Assembly: GCA_012064385.1 (NCBI GenBank)
Contig: QRDG01000143.1
Span: 354,995 to 418,994, forward strand
From: Puccinellia tenuiflora
Taxonomy: Eukaryota > Streptophyta > Magnoliopsida > Poales > Poaceae
Direction: 5' to 3'
DNA: 64,000 nt
The translations under genes and the position numbers were made by a program. Below are positions 11,024-22,984 of this stretch, piece by piece; position 1 is the stretch's first letter; every line of letters starts with the position of its first letter. The notes below the pieces were generated by a model. That model searched no databases, had not been told where the DNA came from, and saw nothing but the letters and a program-made list of their open reading frames with translations.

Positions 11024-11344
11024 CTAGTACTGACGATTTTAGGTGAACACCCTCATACTCTCCTTGCAATGAGTTCAGTAACAAGTTGTTGGTCATTGCT
11101 CTGTCCAGTGGACGTAAAATAGTTGTAAGATCAGAGGCGTGCCCCCGCTGTTGACATCAGAAATTCAAAACCACATGATCATGCGTAGTTACAGCGTGCT
11201 GCCCTACCTTTGCTGGACGACAGCATATCTGAGTTCTTCCGTTACAACTTGTGCAAGTGGGTACTGAGAAGCATCCTTCAAAACTAACTGCCAACTGGAG
11301 GAGATTCCCAGTGAAACAGAGCAATTCAAACAAAAACAAAAAAA
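11024..11344 (-). other. Possible isolated exon, otherwise no gene
   Basis: On the minus strand about 11300-11215 reads LKDASQYPLAQVVTEELRYA and more, then a GTAGGG donor-like site. It looks like coding sequence more than chance, but is too short to identify. The rest shows nothing. Confidence 0.25.
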
Positions 11345-11348
11345 GTGG

Positions 11349-13737
11349 GTGTTTTCCAGCCTGATTTGCAGGGGACACGTGAATGTGAATGCCCCCCCAC
11401 GCTCCCACCACCGCCCCCAAGGCACCCACGCTGGCCGCTCGCTCCGACGACCGGCGTCCACCCTCCCCCAGCCCCGCGCGACGGCCGCTCGCTCCGACGG
11501 CCGCCACCCACCTCCCTCAGCCCCTTTTGACTGTCCTCTCCCCGGTCGCTCCCGTCCAGCCTCTTCAGATCTCAAGGACGTTGAGGAGGGCTGGACACGC
11601 GTCGTTGACCGGCGGAAACGCCACCTCCCGCTCCCGCCACCCGCTCCCGCTCCGCCACGACACAAGATTCCCCGGTGGCTGGTTGGTAGATGCTTTAGAT
11701 GCCTCTGCCTCGACCACAATAAAGCGTCTTGCGAAGGAGAACTCCGCTGCTACCTGTGCTGGTTCACTGGCCACTTTGCTCGTGAGTGCGAATCTTGCCC
11801 CAACCTCTCGTCGGCTTCCTGCTCCTCCGCCGCCCGGTCACGCCCCCGCGAGGCTGCCCCTCCCCCGCCGCCACCACTGTCGATGGAGCACTACCCCCCT
11901 GGCGCACGTGCGATTCCCGGGTGAGCTCATGGCGCGCAGCGATCCTGATCTGCGCCCTGCTCTAGGAAGGTGCCTCATCTCCCGCTCTCCAGGCATGGCC
12001 GCTCTGGAGACGGACTTCCATGCCCGCTCACCAAGCTCAGCTTCGACGGCCTGCCAGCCGAGGCGTGGGACTGGGAGACTGTCCGCCAGGTGGTCAACTG
12101 CCTCGGCGGTCACCTTGTGGAGATCATGCCCTCCTCCGACCGCTGGTGTCTCATGCTCACCGCGTGGATGCGGAACCCCAGCGCCATCCCCAAGGAGTAC
12201 GAAGTGGAGGTCCCCGAGCCGGAGGTTCTTCCCGACACACCGCGGGATCCGGATGATCCTGAGTCGCCCCCGTTGCCCCTCGCCCCAACCTTCAAGCGCA
12301 CTCTGATCCACGCCTTCATCATCCACGTCCACGACGTGATCGACCGTTCACCGGTGTTCGCCCCCGACATCCCGGCAGAATATGAGCACGACGGCGACGT
12401 CACCAGATGCATCTACGACTGTTGGGGTGGCTGTATCGACGGTGTTGGGCGGGGGAGTGCGGCGCATGGCGGCGGTCACCCCTTTGCCGCACCGGCCGGT
12501 GGTTCCGCTGAATGGGGACACCGTCACGGTGACTCTCGCCCCCGTTGCTCTGCGATGGCTGGCGGCTGGGGTAGCACGCTTCACGGCAGCCTTCTGCCCC
12601 CTCCCGGGGGGGTGCCTCCACCCTCTTTCCTGGACGCGGCGTCATCTCAATGGCCTGGGGTGGCCTCTCTGGCCCGAGGTGGTGCCTCTTTGGATCGCTC
12701 TACCGGCTCCTCGCCGATGTGCCCCTCGACGGCGGTTGGCTCCTCGGTGTGGCACTCAACCCCGGTGCTGGGGAATGGAAGATCCGCAATCCTTCGCTCT
12801 CCCCGCAGTCCTAGTGGCCCGCTATTCCGGTCGCCGTCGGCCCCGCCATCGCCACGGCATCTCCACCGCTTGCCGGCGGCCTCTCCGTCACCATCGTCTT
12901 CGCCGCGTCTTCTCCGCACCACCGTCATCTTCGCCGTGGCTCCTCCGTCACTTGTCGGCGGCCCACAGCGCCTCCCCTCGGCTCAGCGGGCCAACGGTCA
13001 GGACGCTCCCCAACGCCGTCCAACGGTTCGCTGACCGGACCTGTGACCGCGGCTCTCTGACCGGGTCAGCGCTGACCACCGCCCAGACAGTGGACCGGGT
13101 GGAGCCCTCCTCTACCCTCGTGCCTGATGACGGGGGCCCTGCGGCCCACCAGCTCTTGGGCCAGGAGGGGTCGGTGGCTGGCCAGAATTTTGGCAACCTG
13201 GGCATCTTGGTAGCCCAGCCCACGAACAACAACGCATCACCTGATGGAGAGGATGGAGCCAATGCGGACAAAGCCCAGGAGGAGAGCGCGGAAGCCCAGG
13301 ACGCCACGCCTTTCGGCCCTGCTTCCGCCACTACGACCCTGATGTTGGACCTCTGCCGCTCTCCCTCGCCGTCAATCCTTGGCCCGCGTCCTTCCGTCTC
13401 CGCGCCTACGAGAAGGATGAAGAAGCCGCTCCCCCAGGATTTCACTCCTCGTAGGAGTGACCGCATCCGTCTGCAGGGAGATGGCTCTCACAAGGACACG
13501 GTCACGAAGGCGCAGGCGGTGCTGATCAAGCGCTTGGGGCTGGCCCGTGGGGAGGAGACGATCTCCGTTGAAGCCCAGAACGAGTACTTCAGCCTATACA
13601 AGGACACGATGACGCCGCAACACCTCCACGCCATTGCTGCCCTCTTCGACCCGGACGGTCTGGCGTTCGACGAACCGGCACAAGATGGCTTCGCGGCCTT
13701 CTCCCTCCCCTCCGAGATGGAGCCCTGTAGCGCCTAG
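11349..13737 (+). pseudogene. LINE ORF1 (nucleic-acid-binding, CCHC zinc knuckles)
   Basis: ORF1 of plant LINEs binds element RNA. At about 11690-11800 there are two knuckle-like motifs, CFRCLCLDHNKASC and CYLCWFTGHFAREC. A stop at about 11922 interrupts, then 11970 onward in the same frame reads LSFDGLPAEAWDWETVRQVV and an acidic Pro-rich stretch, as in DUF4283-type ORF1 proteins. The frame changes in 12380-12900. The last part (13100-13737) reads TPRRSDRIRLQ and ends EMEPCSA, 39 bp before ORF2. The start codon is uncertain. Confidence 0.7.
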
Positions 13738-13776
13738 TCTGCTGTCAGGCTGTGGTGTTTTCCACTTTCAGTTTCT

Positions 13777-16700
13777 ATGGCTGTCGACCTTAGAGTGCTT
13801 GTGTGGAATGTGAGGGGCCTAAACTGTCGGGCTCGCCGTAATGCAATAAGTTTGTTTGTTCAGAATTTAGGGCTGTCGATGGTGTGCTTTCAGGAGTCGA
13901 AACTATCTTCTGTCAACGTAGCTGTAATCTCTGAAACCTTGGGGCCGGCTTTTGCTGGCTTTGCTTTCCTGCCGGCGGACGACATGCGTGGCGGGATTAT
14001 CATTGCCTGGAGATCTGTTGAGCTCGAGGTTCTCGTCTGCCACCAAGGGGAGTTCTCTATCTCTGATGCTGTGCGATCGCCGGCTGATGATAAAAGGTGG
14101 CTCGTAACTTCTGTGTATGGCCCCCAATTGAGGGCTGACAAGCTGCGGTTCCTTGAGGAGCTTACCCAGCTTGGAGCCACGGTGCAGCTGCCATGGATTG
14201 TGAATGGCGACTTCAATTTGGTTTGTGATGCAGAGGACAGGAGCAATGGAAGAATTAACAGAAACATGGTCAACAGATTCAGGCGTACCCTGAACACATT
14301 GGGTCTGCTAGACATGCCTCTTGTTGGCAGGCGCTTCACCTGGAGCAACGGCCAGCAGGATGCCCTGCAAGCTAGGCTGGACTGTGTGTTCTTCTCTCTC
14401 CCCCCTTGGGAGGACATCCACCCCATCAGTGATCTGCTGCCGCTCAGCTCTAGTATTTCTGATCACATGCCGCTCTTGCTGTCCTGTTCGTCAGCTCGCC
14501 CGCGGTGCTTCAGGTTCAGATTTGAACACTTCTGGGCTAAACTACCTGGCTTTCAGGATATCGTGAAGGAAGCCTGGGATCAAGAGGTTGCCTCCCATGA
14601 TCCCATCCTCATCTTCGACACCAAGCTTCGTCGAACTGCTAAGGCGCTGCGGCAATGGGGACAATGCAAACAGAGCGCCAACGCTCTGCTGTTTCGGATG
14701 GCGAACGAGGTGATCCTCCGTCTTGACGGCGCCATGGAAAATAGACAGCTCTCCACCGACGAGATACGTCTCCGCTCGTTCCTCAAAGGCAAGTGTCTTG
14801 CTCTCGCGTCTCTCGAGCGTGTTCGGCTGCGGCAAAGAGCGAGGGTGCGTGATCTGCAAGAGGGCGATGCCAACACTAAGTACTTCCACATGAAGCCCAA
14901 CGTGCGCCGCCGGAAGCACCTCATCCCTGTCCTTCGATCCGGTGACAGAGTGGCCACGGACACAGACGGCAAGATGGACCTGGCGGTCGAGTACTTCATC
15001 GGAATTATGGGCTCGGTTCCGAGTCGCGAGCATGGCCTCAATATAGACAGAATCAACCTCCACAGCGTCTCGGAGACCGAGGCGGCAGCTCTCAAGGCCC
15101 CCTTCTCCCAGGAGGAGGTGTGCAAGGTGATCATGGACATGCCCTCCGACCGCGCTCCGGGACCGGATGGGTTCTCCAGTCTGTTCTTCAAGCTATGCTG
15201 GGACACTATCGCTGAGGACCTGCTGCGGGCGTTACACCACCTCCACCGTGGCTACTGCCAGAGTCTTGGGTGCATGAACTCGTCGATCATGGTGTTACTG
15301 CCAAAGAATGAGAACCCCCTTGATATCAAGAACTACCGACCGATCAGCCTTGTACACGGATTCTCCAAGATCTTCACCAAGCTCCTCGCAGCCCGCCTGG
15401 CCCCCTTGCTCCCTAAGCTGATCTCTCACGCGCAGAGTGCGCTTGTGGCAAGCCATAGCATCCATGAAAATTTCAAGCTCGTCCGCAACACGGCCAAATT
15501 CCTGCACAGAAAGAAGTCCGCTGCCACCCTTCTCAAAATCGACATCTCGAAGGCCTTTGACTCGCTCTCCTGGGAATTTCTTCTGGAGGTCTTGCGCCGC
15601 CGCGGGTTTGGACCACGCTGGCGCTTCTGGATCAGCTGCTTATTGTCAACGGCGACCACTTCCATCTGCGTCAATGGGGACCGCAGCGATTCGTTCCGTC
15701 TCGCGCGTGGCGTACGCCAATGCGACCCTTTGTCGGCTGCCCTCTTCATCCTCGCCATGGACGCCTTGCAGGCGATGCTGTAGTGGGCTACTAAGCGCGG
15801 GCTTCTATCTGACCGGCACCTCAACCTGAGAATTCCTAGAGCCTCAATTTATGCTGACGATGCCGTGGTCTTCTTCCGGCCCTACCCGATGGACTGCGAG
15901 GTGATCCTCTCAATTCTGAAGCTGTTTGCTGACGCCTCCAGTCTGAAGAGTAATCTGAATAAGAGCAACATCACCTGCATCCGGTGTGATGCCGAAACAG
16001 CGGTGGGGGTGGCGAACCTCTTTCAATGCCAACTCTGCGAGTTCCCGGTCCGTTACCTGGGTTTGCCGCTGACCATCGAAAAGCTGCGACGGGCGGACAT
16101 CTGGCCGATCATTGACAATTTTTCAAACAAGCTTCCGGGATGGATCCCCAAGTTGCTTAATCCTGCTGGTAGGCTCACCCTTACCCGCTCGGTGCTCATG
16201 GCTCTGCCCCTGCACTTCCTCGCGGTGCTGCAGCTACCGGCATGGGCGCTAAAGATCATCTACCGCCGGTGTCGCGCGTTCCTCTGGCACGGGGAGAGGA
16301 AATCAACGGGGGGGGGGGGGGGGGGGGGGGGCACTACCTCCTACCCTGTTCGAGGGTCTGTATGCCCACCACTCTCGGTGGCCTTGGTGTCCTCAACCTC
16401 CGCTTCTTCGGCTGCGCTTTGCGTTACCGCTGGCCGTGGCTAAGGTGGGCCAACGACCCGCGCCCATGGTGCCTGGTGCCCCATCCGGATGAGGCAGACG
16501 CAACTGCTATCTACAAGGCGGCCACCTTCGTCAGGTTGGGCAACGGCGGGCGCACCCGCTTCTGGTCGGACAATTGGCTGCCTTCCAAGCGATCCATCCT
16601 TGCCTCATTCATCCGCGATTCTGGCATCTCGGTTGCCGATGCCCTATGCAACCAAAGATGGGTCAGGGATGTGCAAGACGGAGTGTCCATGGCGGCGATC

Positions 16701-17316
16701 TCGCAGTACCTGCATCTTTGGGACTTCCTCCACACGGTTCAGCTACAGCCGGGGGAGGAGGACCGGCTGATCTGGGGGCACTCGAAGGACGGAAACTTCT
16801 CCACCAGCAGTGCCTAGAAGCTGTTCTTTGCCGCAAACATCAAATTCCCCCGCGCTGGAGAAATCGAAGGCGCCTTCCCGATGCAAATTCTTCATGTGGC
16901 TCGCCGTGCACCAGCGTTGCTTCACTGCGGACAATCTCCAGAAGCGTGGCTGGCCACACAACGATGTCTGCCAACTCTGCCTTTTGGCACCCGAGACTTG
17001 CACGCATCTGTTCGTGCACTGCCCGTTCAGCTCCCGTACCTGGCAACTGATCAGAGCCTGGAGCAACGCCGACTTCCCCGTCCCAGGCCAGGATTTCGCC
17101 AGCACGGAGGACTGGTGGCTGCAGGTCAGAAAGCGGGTGCCAAAAAACCTGCGCCGCGACTTCGACTCCGTCGTCATACTTGTGCACTGGTAGCTCTGGA
17201 AGGAGAGGAACAACGGGATCTTCGAACACGTTAGCCACTGTGAGGAGATTGTCTTTGAAGGCATACGTGAGGAAATCGCCCTGTGGCGCTCTGCTGGCCG
17301 CATCCTGGCCATCTGA
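13777..17316 (+). pseudogene. LINE ORF2: endonuclease and reverse transcriptase
   Basis: The N-terminal APE-type endonuclease keeps VWNVRGLN, E40 in CFQESKL, GDFNLV near residue 145 and SDHMPLLL. The reverse transcriptase starts near residue 515 with NYRPISLVHGFSKIF; the catalytic YADD is at 15850-15861. A TAG at 15781 cuts the polymerase just before YADD. A 24-base G tract (16308-16331) lies within the coding sequence at a frame change. A second TAG is at 16815, a frameshift follows near 16830, and a third TAG at 17191 precedes WKERN. The zinc-binding tail (KFFMWLAVHQRC, then CQLC) is at about 16870-17050. No full-length product is possible. Confidence 0.88.
16308..16331 (+). repeat. 24-base G homopolymer inside LINE ORF2
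   Basis: Uninterrupted G from 16308 to 16331, between sequence coding for WHGERKST and sequence coding for MPTTLGGLGVLNLRFF. No such glycine run is expected in this part of LINE ORF2. Slippage or a base-calling or assembly artefact are both possible. Confidence 0.9.
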
Positions 17317-17520
17317 TTCTGCTTGTTGTTTCGGTTTCTTCAGTTTTGTTTGTGTCTGGGGCACTAGGCGTAGCGTTTGGGGTCCTACTGCCCAGGCCTG
17401 TCTGGCACGGTTTCAGCTATCGTTGATCGCTGGCACACCTCTGGTGGCTGGCTCCTTGTACTATCTCCCCTTAATCTTAATAAAGATCGGCCAACGGCCT
17501 TTCGAGATTTGCAGGGGACT

Positions 17521-17737
17521 TGGGAGGGGTGCATGAGCAACTGTTGTTGAAAAGTAAAAACGAATTTCAAGCGGAAAACAAAACAAAATCATTGTTGTCA
17601 TGGCCTCAAATACGGTCCAGAACACAATGTTTCTTTATCGCAGACGGAAAACATTCAAACAACGGAAGTCATAATAAAACTCAAGCCAGAATTGGTGCGA
17701 ATCATACCACAAAACTTAGGAATATATGCACTTAGAT
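17521..17737. other. Flank between LINE and CACTA element
   Basis: A-rich sequence with no coding signal. It ends in GAT (17735-17737), the left copy of the CACTA target duplication. Confidence 0.5.
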
Positions 17738-17804
17738 CACTAGTAGAAAATAGGGCTTCGGTTTTGCCCTTTTGTCCCGGAAAAATAAAGAACCGCGACC
17801 AAAG

Positions 17805-18000
17805 GGGGCATTGGTCCCGGTTCCATCGGCCGGGGCGCCGGGGACCTTTGGTCCCGGTTCTATTTGGACCTTTGGTCCCGGTTCGTGGCTGGAACCGGGA
17901 CCAAAGGGTTAGCACATGCGGCTGGCGTCTGCCGCAGCCGTGGGACCCTGTCAGGGACCCTTTTGTCCCGGTTCATGGCTGGAACCGGGACCAAAGGTCT
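17805..18000. repeat. CACTA left subterminal repeats
   Basis: At least six copies of GGTCCCGGTT or its complement AACCGGGACCAAAGG, several in facing pairs (for example 17873-17907 and 17963-17999). In En/Spm elements such repeats bind the element-encoded protein; that role is inferred here. Confidence 0.85.
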
Positions 18001-18611
18001 TCCCTGCATATATCATCTTCCACCCGAGGCCACCACCATTTTGAGCTCGAGTTCATCACTCATTTCTCTTCCATTTCCTCTCCCTCACTCAAGTTAATCC
18101 CCATTTTTTTGCACCACTTGTGAGGATTGAAGGCACCCCATCTATTCAAGGGTTAGCAACATCATCCTTTCCTCCGAAGTTGCAACTTTAGCTCATTTTA
18201 TTGCTAGTTTAGCTCATTTCATTTTTGTAGTGCTAGCTAGGTGTTTGATGAAATGCCTAAGTTAGAGAGTTTATTTTTTATATGCATTTTGAGCTCAAAT
18301 TAACTTATTATTTGTGGATTTTAGTGTCGTCCCGTCCTCACCGCCGTCGATAACCCGCGTCATCCCGTCACCGGCACCACCTCGGTGAGCCTTTTTTCTT
18401 TATCTTTTATTTTAAGAAAAATTACTTGTATGATTTAAAAGCATATTTATTTCTTGTATAATTTCTTATGTTTTTTTATATGTTTGATATCTGCCCCCGT
18501 CGGCCCTCGTCCGGTCTATGATTCGGATGTGGTATATTTTCATAACTATTTGTTTCATTTCGTGTTTATAACAACTATACCTACCAACTTGACATAGACA
18601 CTTTTATCTAG

Positions 18612-18962
18612 GAGGTAGTTAAACCGGAAATTCCAACCGACCCTATTGTCGAGTTTTTTGTAAAAGAAAACAATGATTTGAAATCAAAATTGAAAAGAAG
18701 TGAAGATCTTCGTCTCCAATGCCTAGAAGAGAAGATGAAATTGGAGTTCAAGCTTGCCAACATCATCGATGAACACGAGTTCAAGCTTGCCGATGTCGTC
18801 GATGCTCACAAGATCAAGATGGATGCAATGCGCTTGAAGATTAAAAAGATTAGAAAATATTCCATTAGTCAAGAGGCTTGGTATCATTATGTTGTTGGTT
18901 CAGTAATTACCTTAGTTACGATTTTGATCACATTTGGTGTTGGATTTAAATTCTTTCGATAG
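18612..18962 (+). CDS. CACTA-borne coiled-coil protein with C-terminal membrane anchor (last exon)
   Basis: An AG acceptor at 18610-18611 opens an exon that stays open to the TAG at 18960-18962. It reads EVVKPEIPTDPIVEFF, then a charged heptad-like helix (KSKLKRSEDLRLQCLEEKM onward) with a near repeat of EHEFKLADV, then HYVVGSVITLVTILITFGVG and KFFR at the end. The final hydrophobic stretch of about 20 residues followed by FR fits a tail-anchored membrane segment; the rest fits a coiled coil. The upstream exon is probably around 18325-18383 (GC-rich, ending CTCG before GTGAGCC). From memory, similar frames are common near the 5' end of wheat-tribe CACTA elements. Function unknown. It is not transposase. 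Confidence 0.6.
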   Translation, partial: EVVKPEIPTDPIVEFFVKENNDLKSKLKRSEDLRLQCLEEKMKLEFKLANIIDEHEFKLADVVDAHKIKMDAMRLKIKKIRKYSISQEAWYHYVVGSVITLVTILITFGVGFKFFR

Positions 18963-19119
18963 TCGTATGTTAGTTTCAATTAATGTATGTTTTATGAGGA
19001 CTATGCATTATAATTACTTTACTTTGGTTTTAATGTGATGAACTTGTATTAATTAATTTGGTCACTATTATATATTCATGATGTAGTGCAATAGTTTTTA
19101 ATATATTTATATAATGCAG

Positions 19120-22100
19120 ATGAGCCGGCAATGGATGTACAGTGACCGACGATGTCCCGACTATATTAATGGCATGCATAGTTTTCTCCGTGTGGCTGAG
19201 AAAAACAAGCCGTCGAATGGTTTTATTTCTTGTCCATGTAGTGTCTGCAAGAATACGCAGGATTAGTCTACCTCAAAAACCATTCACGTCCACCTGTTGC
19301 AGCATGGTTTCATGTCCGGTTATAATTGTTGGACCAAGCACGGAGAAAGAGGGGTTATAATGGAAGAAAATGAAGAAGAAGAGGATAATGACAACTATCC
19401 TACGTTCACCGAAGACGGTGATACTGCAATGGGGGAAGACGAAGCTGAAGAAGAGCCCATTATTGATGAGCCCATTGTTGATGAGCACGATGATGATTTT
19501 GGTCGGGCCATTCTTGATGCATAGATAAACAGCGGAAGTGAAAACGAGAGGTTGAAGTTGGAGAGCATGTAAGAGGATCACAAGAAATTGTTGTACCCAA
19601 CTTGCGAAGATGGCCAGAAAAAGCTTGGTACCACGCTGGAATTGCTGCAATGGAAGACAGAGAATGGTACATCTGACAAGGGATTTGAAAAATTGCTGAA
19701 AATAATAAAGAAGATGCTTCCAAGGGATAACGTATTACCCCCCAGTATGTACGAAGCAAAGAAGGTTGTCTGCCCTCTAGGATTAGAGGTGCAGAAGATA
19801 CATTCATGCATCAATGACTGCATCCTCTATCGTGGTGAGGAGTACGAGAATTTGAATGCATGCCCGGTATGCGGTGCATTGCGGTATAAGATAAGGCGAG
19901 ATGACCCTGGTGATGTTGAGGGTGAGCCGTGCCCCAGGAAGAGGGTTCCTGCCAAGGTGATGTGGTATGCTCCTATGATACCACGGTTGAAACGTTTGTT
20001 CCAAAACAAAGAGCATGCAAAGTTGTTACGATGGCACAAAGAAGACCGTAAGAAAGACCTGATGCTGAGACACCCCGCCGATGGGTCGCAGTGGAGAAAA
20101 ATCGACAGGGAGTTCCCGGAATTTGCAGCTGACGTAAGGAACTTAAGATTTGGGCTAAGTACAGATGGCTTTAATCCTTTCGGGGAGCAGAGCTCCAGTC
20201 ATAGCACCTGGCATGTGACTCTGTGTATCTATAACCTTCCTCCTTGGTTGTGCATGAAGCGAAAGTTCATTATGATGCCAGTGCTCATCCAAGGCCCGAA
20301 GCAACCCGGCAACGACATTGATGTGTACCTGAGGCCATTGGTTGAAGAACTTTTACAGTTGTGGCGTGACGAAGGTGTACCTATGTGGGATGAGCACGAA
20401 CAAAAGGAATTTGACCTATGAGCGTTGCTGTTTGTAACCATCAATGATTGGCCTGCTCTTAGTAACATTTCAGGACAGTTAAACAAGGGATACAATGCAT
20501 GCACGCACTGTTTAGGTGAGACTGAAAGTATACATTTGGGAAACAAGAATGTGTACCTGGGGCATCGGCGATTTCTTATAAAAGGGCATGCCGTAAGAAA
20601 AAAAGGCAAGCATTTCAAAGGTGAGCCAGATCCTCGGACGAATCCTAAATTACCTAATGGTGATGTTATATATGACATGGTCAAGGACTTAAAAGTAATC
20701 TTTGGAAAGGCTCCTGGCAGTCTATCTGTTTCGAATGACGCTGATGGACACGTACCCATGTGGCAGAAGTGCTCTATATTTTGGGAGCTACCCTATTGGA
20801 AAATACTGGAGGTTCGCTCTGCAATCGACGTGATGCACATGACGAAAAATCTGTGCGTGAACCTATTAAGCTTCTTAGGCGTGTATGGGAAAACAAAAGA
20901 TACACCGGAATCACGGCAGGACCACCAACGTATGCACGAACAAGACGACCACCTAAATCCAAATAAGTATCAAGGTCTTGCCAGCTACGCTCTTACCAAA
21001 GAAGAGAAGGAGATCTTTTTTGAAGTCATGAGCAGTATCAAGGTCCCGTCTGGTTTCTCGTCGAACATAAAGGGAATAATAAACATGGCAGAGAAAAAGT
21101 TCCAGAACCTAAAGTCTCATGACTGCCACGTGATTATGACACAATTACTTCCGATTGCATTGAGGGGGTTCAACCGGAAAATGTTCGAGTACCCATTGTG
21201 AAGCTATGTGCATTTCTCAATGCAATTTCTCAGAAGGTGATCAATCCATTAACTCTACCAGGTTTACAGAGGGAGGTGGTCCAATGTCTTGTCATCTTCG
21301 AGTTGGTGTTCCCACCATCCTTCTTCAATATTATGACGCACCTCATAGTTCACCTAGTCGAAGAGATTAACGTTCTCGGTCCTGTATTTCTACACAACAT
21401 GTTCCCCTTTGAGAGGTTCATGGGAGTCTTAAAGAAATACGTTCATAACCGTGCTAGGCCAGAAGGAAGCATCTCCAAGGGCTATGGAACAGAGGAGGTA
21501 ATTGAGTTTTGTGTTGACTTTATTCCTGACCTTAAGCCGATCGGTGTTCCTCAATCGCGCCATGAGGGGAGACTGCGTGGAATAGGCACGCTAGGAAAGA
21601 AAGCAATAATGTGTAAGGACTGGGATTCTTTCAATCAAGCACACTACACAGTTCTACATAATTCCATCTTTGTGGCTCCATATATCCAGGAACACATGAA
21701 TAGTTTACGCTCTAAATACCCGGAGCAGCCTGAAGAATCGATTGAAAAAGAACACATGAATACTTTCAGCGGGTGGTTGCAAACACGTCTCATTCATGAC
21801 AACACTATTGAAGAACAGTTATACTTGTTGGCCAAAGCACCATCGTCGACTATATTGACTTTTCAAGGGTACGAGATAAATGGGAATACATTTTACACGA
21901 CTGACCAAGATAAAAAGAGCACCAAGCAAAACAGTGGTGTCCGCTTTGATGCAACAAACAACAATGGGAAAAAGGACACATATTATGGTTACATAGAGCA
22001 GATATGGGAACTTGACTATGGACCTTCTTTCATGGTACCTTTGTTCAGGTGCAAATGGTTCAACCTGGAAGGCGGGGTAAATGTAGACCCGAAGTACGGA

Positions 22101-22463
22101 ATGACTACGGTGGATCTCAAAAATCTTGGGTACGACACCGAACCATTCGTCCTAGCCAATGACGTGGCTCAGGTTTTCTATGTGAAGGACATGTCTTCCA
22201 GACCAAAAAAAAGAAAAGATAAGCAAGCGAATACATCATATGTTGAGCCAAAGCGCCACATAGTTCTTTCAGGAAAAAGAAACATCGTAGGAGTGGAGGA
22301 CAAGACGGACATGTCGGAAGATTACAATAATTTTCATGAAATTCCCCCCTTCACGGTGAAAACTGACCCAACCATCGCGTTGAATGATGAAGATTGTCCA
22401 TGGTTGCGGCGCAATCAGAAGAAAGGGACACACACGAAGAAGAAAGGGACACACACTAGATAG
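19120..22463 (+). pseudogene. CACTA transposase, TNP2/TNPD type
   Basis: The main transposase of En/Spm elements. ATG at 19120 directly follows an AG acceptor. The N-terminal MSRQWMYSDRRCPDYINGM and CPCSVCKN are the transposase-associated domain. LSTDGFNPFGEQSSSHSTWH, then NDWPALSN and ACTHCLGE, are the Transposase_21 core (about 20150-20510). HNMFPFERFMGVLKKYVHNR marks DUF4218 (about 21395), and YYGYIEQIWELDY with LFRCKWF marks DUF4216 (about 21980-22070). One frame runs 19120-21168 with stops at 19264, 19522, 19570 and 20419. A one-base change in a G-run near 21165 shifts the frame, which is then open to 22463. No functional transposase can be made from this copy. Confidence 0.92.
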
Positions 22464-22526
22464 GGATGTTGGTGGTGATGTGTAATAATTAATGTATTAA
22501 ACCTTTTATCAAATGCACATGGTTTC

Positions 22527-22596
22527 CCCGTCATACAGCCCAACGGTGGCTCGTGAGTGCCTGCATATCAAATGCACCGTTGGGCTGTATGACGGG
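22527..22596 (+). repeat. Foldback 1, perfect 22-bp arms
   Basis: 22527-22548 and 22575-22596 are perfect inverted repeats of 22 bp with a 26-base loop. Arm and loop sizes match a small microRNA precursor. The 3' arm contains CCGTTGGGCTGTATGACGGG. From memory this resembles a wheat microRNA family (miR9666-like); I cannot verify that here. Confidence 0.7.
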
Positions 22597-22676
22597 AATC
22601 CGAATGATTTGTATTCGGTCGATGAACTGAAGTATTTTTGTAGATAGAACAAAACACACGGGCATTCGATCCAAGC

Positions 22677-22760
22677 AGCGGCAAGACTTCTCTGATGATC
22701 TGCAACCGTCCCAACAAGTGTTGGGGATATACCAGATCATCAAAGAAGCCCTTGCCGCTG
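22677..22760 (+). repeat. Foldback 2, imperfect 26-28-nt arms
   Basis: 22677-22702 pairs with 22733-22760 with one small bulge and one mismatch. The loop contains its own short stem (CCCAAC/GTTGGG). Imperfect arms of this length are the classic plant microRNA-precursor shape. Confidence 0.7.
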
Positions 22761-22807
22761 GTTCCCAAAGTGTTGAGGGCTGTGAAGTGAGCAGCAAATC
22801 GACCTTC

Positions 22808-22907
22808 GATCCAAGCAGCCGCAAGACTTCTCTGATGATCTAACGACCGTCCCAAAAAGTGTTGGGAATGTTGTAGATCATCAGAGCGCCTTGCAGCTGC
22901 TTGGATC
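22808..22907 (+). repeat. Foldback 3, paralogue of foldback 2
   Basis: 22808-22842 pairs with 22874-22907 with three or four mismatches. The left arm is nearly identical to that of foldback 2 (GATCCAAGCAGC, then GCAAGACTTCTCTGATGATC), and the loop keeps the CCCAA/TTGGG mini-stem. The two are therefore duplicates that have diverged while keeping their pairing. Confidence 0.7.
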
Positions 22908-22984
22908 CGACCGAGGGGCATGGCTACCACTTCCACCACCACCACTCCCACCTCCTCGGCAATTCATTATTGTGTCACCCTAAT

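Larger units (their letters stand above)
11345..17520 (+). mobile_element. LINE (non-LTR retrotransposon), near full length, inactive
   Basis: Plus-strand element with ORF1 (zinc knuckles) followed by ORF2 (endonuclease, reverse transcriptase, zinc-binding tail). The order and motifs are those of plant L1-type LINEs. The 3' UTR has AATAAAGATCGGCC near 17480. Exact ends are unclear and I found no convincing target-site duplication. Several stops and frameshifts make it inactive. Confidence 0.85.
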
